Shown: piece by piece, positions 5,612 through 5,753 of the stretch | Layout of the letters: each line of letters starts with the position of its first letter | Numbering within the stretch: position 1 is the stretch's first letter | Origin: CAYPLH01 sp964411505 | GTDB taxonomy: Bacteria > Bacillota > Clostridia > CAYPLH01 > DUMO01 | Reading direction: 5' to 3' | Assembly (NCBI GenBank): GCA_964411505.1 | Contig: CAYPLH010000116.1 | Location: 1 to 5,753 of the forward strand | Length of the DNA: 5,753 bases | The notes under the pieces: model-generated | The model's input: only the letters and a program-made list of their open reading frames with translations | Told to the model about the DNA's origin: nothing | Databases searched by the model: none | Translations under genes and position numbers: made by a program

Positions 5612-5753
5612 GCGTATTTTCGCTTTTGAATACCTGAGTCAATAAATCACCTGAGCGACCAACCGACATTATTCGACAAAATTCGGGTGGTACCCGGTCA
5701 ATGTCATCAAGCTAATATGTAAGCAATTGGCACAAATGTAAAATACGAAAATA
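5612..5753. other. Right-edge region without a supported gene; nested inverted repeat
   Basis: No gene with a start is visible. GACATT (5665-5670) and AATGTC (5700-5705) are inverted partners that enclose a second pair, CGGGT (5684-5688) and ACCCG (5692-5696), around GGT. One minus-strand frame is open from the right edge to a TAA at 5669-5671, about 27 codons. It could be the 3' end of a gene read into the window, in which case the repeats would lie in or next to its end. This remains unassigned. Confidence 0.35.

Noticed and set aside
5669..5752. Partial minus-strand gene entering from the right edge
   Set aside because: About 27 codons with no motif I can identify with confidence; too little to call.

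Overview
The window looks like chromosomal DNA of a low-GC, motile member of the Clostridia. The evidence is the A+T-rich sequence, strong AGGAGG-type ribosome binding sites, and a flaG-fliD-fliS-flgN-like flagellar block whose proteins read like clostridial versions. A Ruminiclostridium/Acetivibrio-type host is possible, but that is an impression and not a demonstrated placement.

Layout: (1) 1-139 has no convincing gene. (2) 140-1151 (+) is a single transcription unit, with a good sigma-A type promoter driving a membrane-anchored alpha/beta hydrolase. (3) 1215-4706 (-) is a late flagellar operon, read right to left: flaG, fliD (filament cap), fliS (flagellin chaperone) and a FlgN/FliT-like export chaperone. 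A sigma-D (sigma-28) type promoter sits just upstream of flaG. Between fliS and the flgN-like gene lies a minisatellite with a 39-bp period. (4) 4707-4945 is a divergent intergenic region holding the flagellar promoter, a hairpin, a repeated 10-mer and the promoter of the next unit. (5) 4946-5552 (+) is a two-gene toxin-antitoxin operon: a small antitoxin and a PIN-domain (VapC-like) ribonuclease that overlap by 8 bp, closed by a strong intrinsic terminator. (6) 5612-5753 has no convincing gene but contains a nested inverted repeat.

How the genes work together: FliD caps the filament and lets flagellin polymerise. FliS holds flagellin and the FlgN/FliT-like protein probably holds another export substrate before secretion. 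FlaG affects filament length or assembly. The hydrolase and the toxin-antitoxin pair have no obvious functional link to motility. No clearly new multi-gene system is visible. The least explained elements are the 39-bp tandem repeat inside the flagellar operon and the repeated TACCAAACTT element between the divergent flagellar and toxin-antitoxin promoters.
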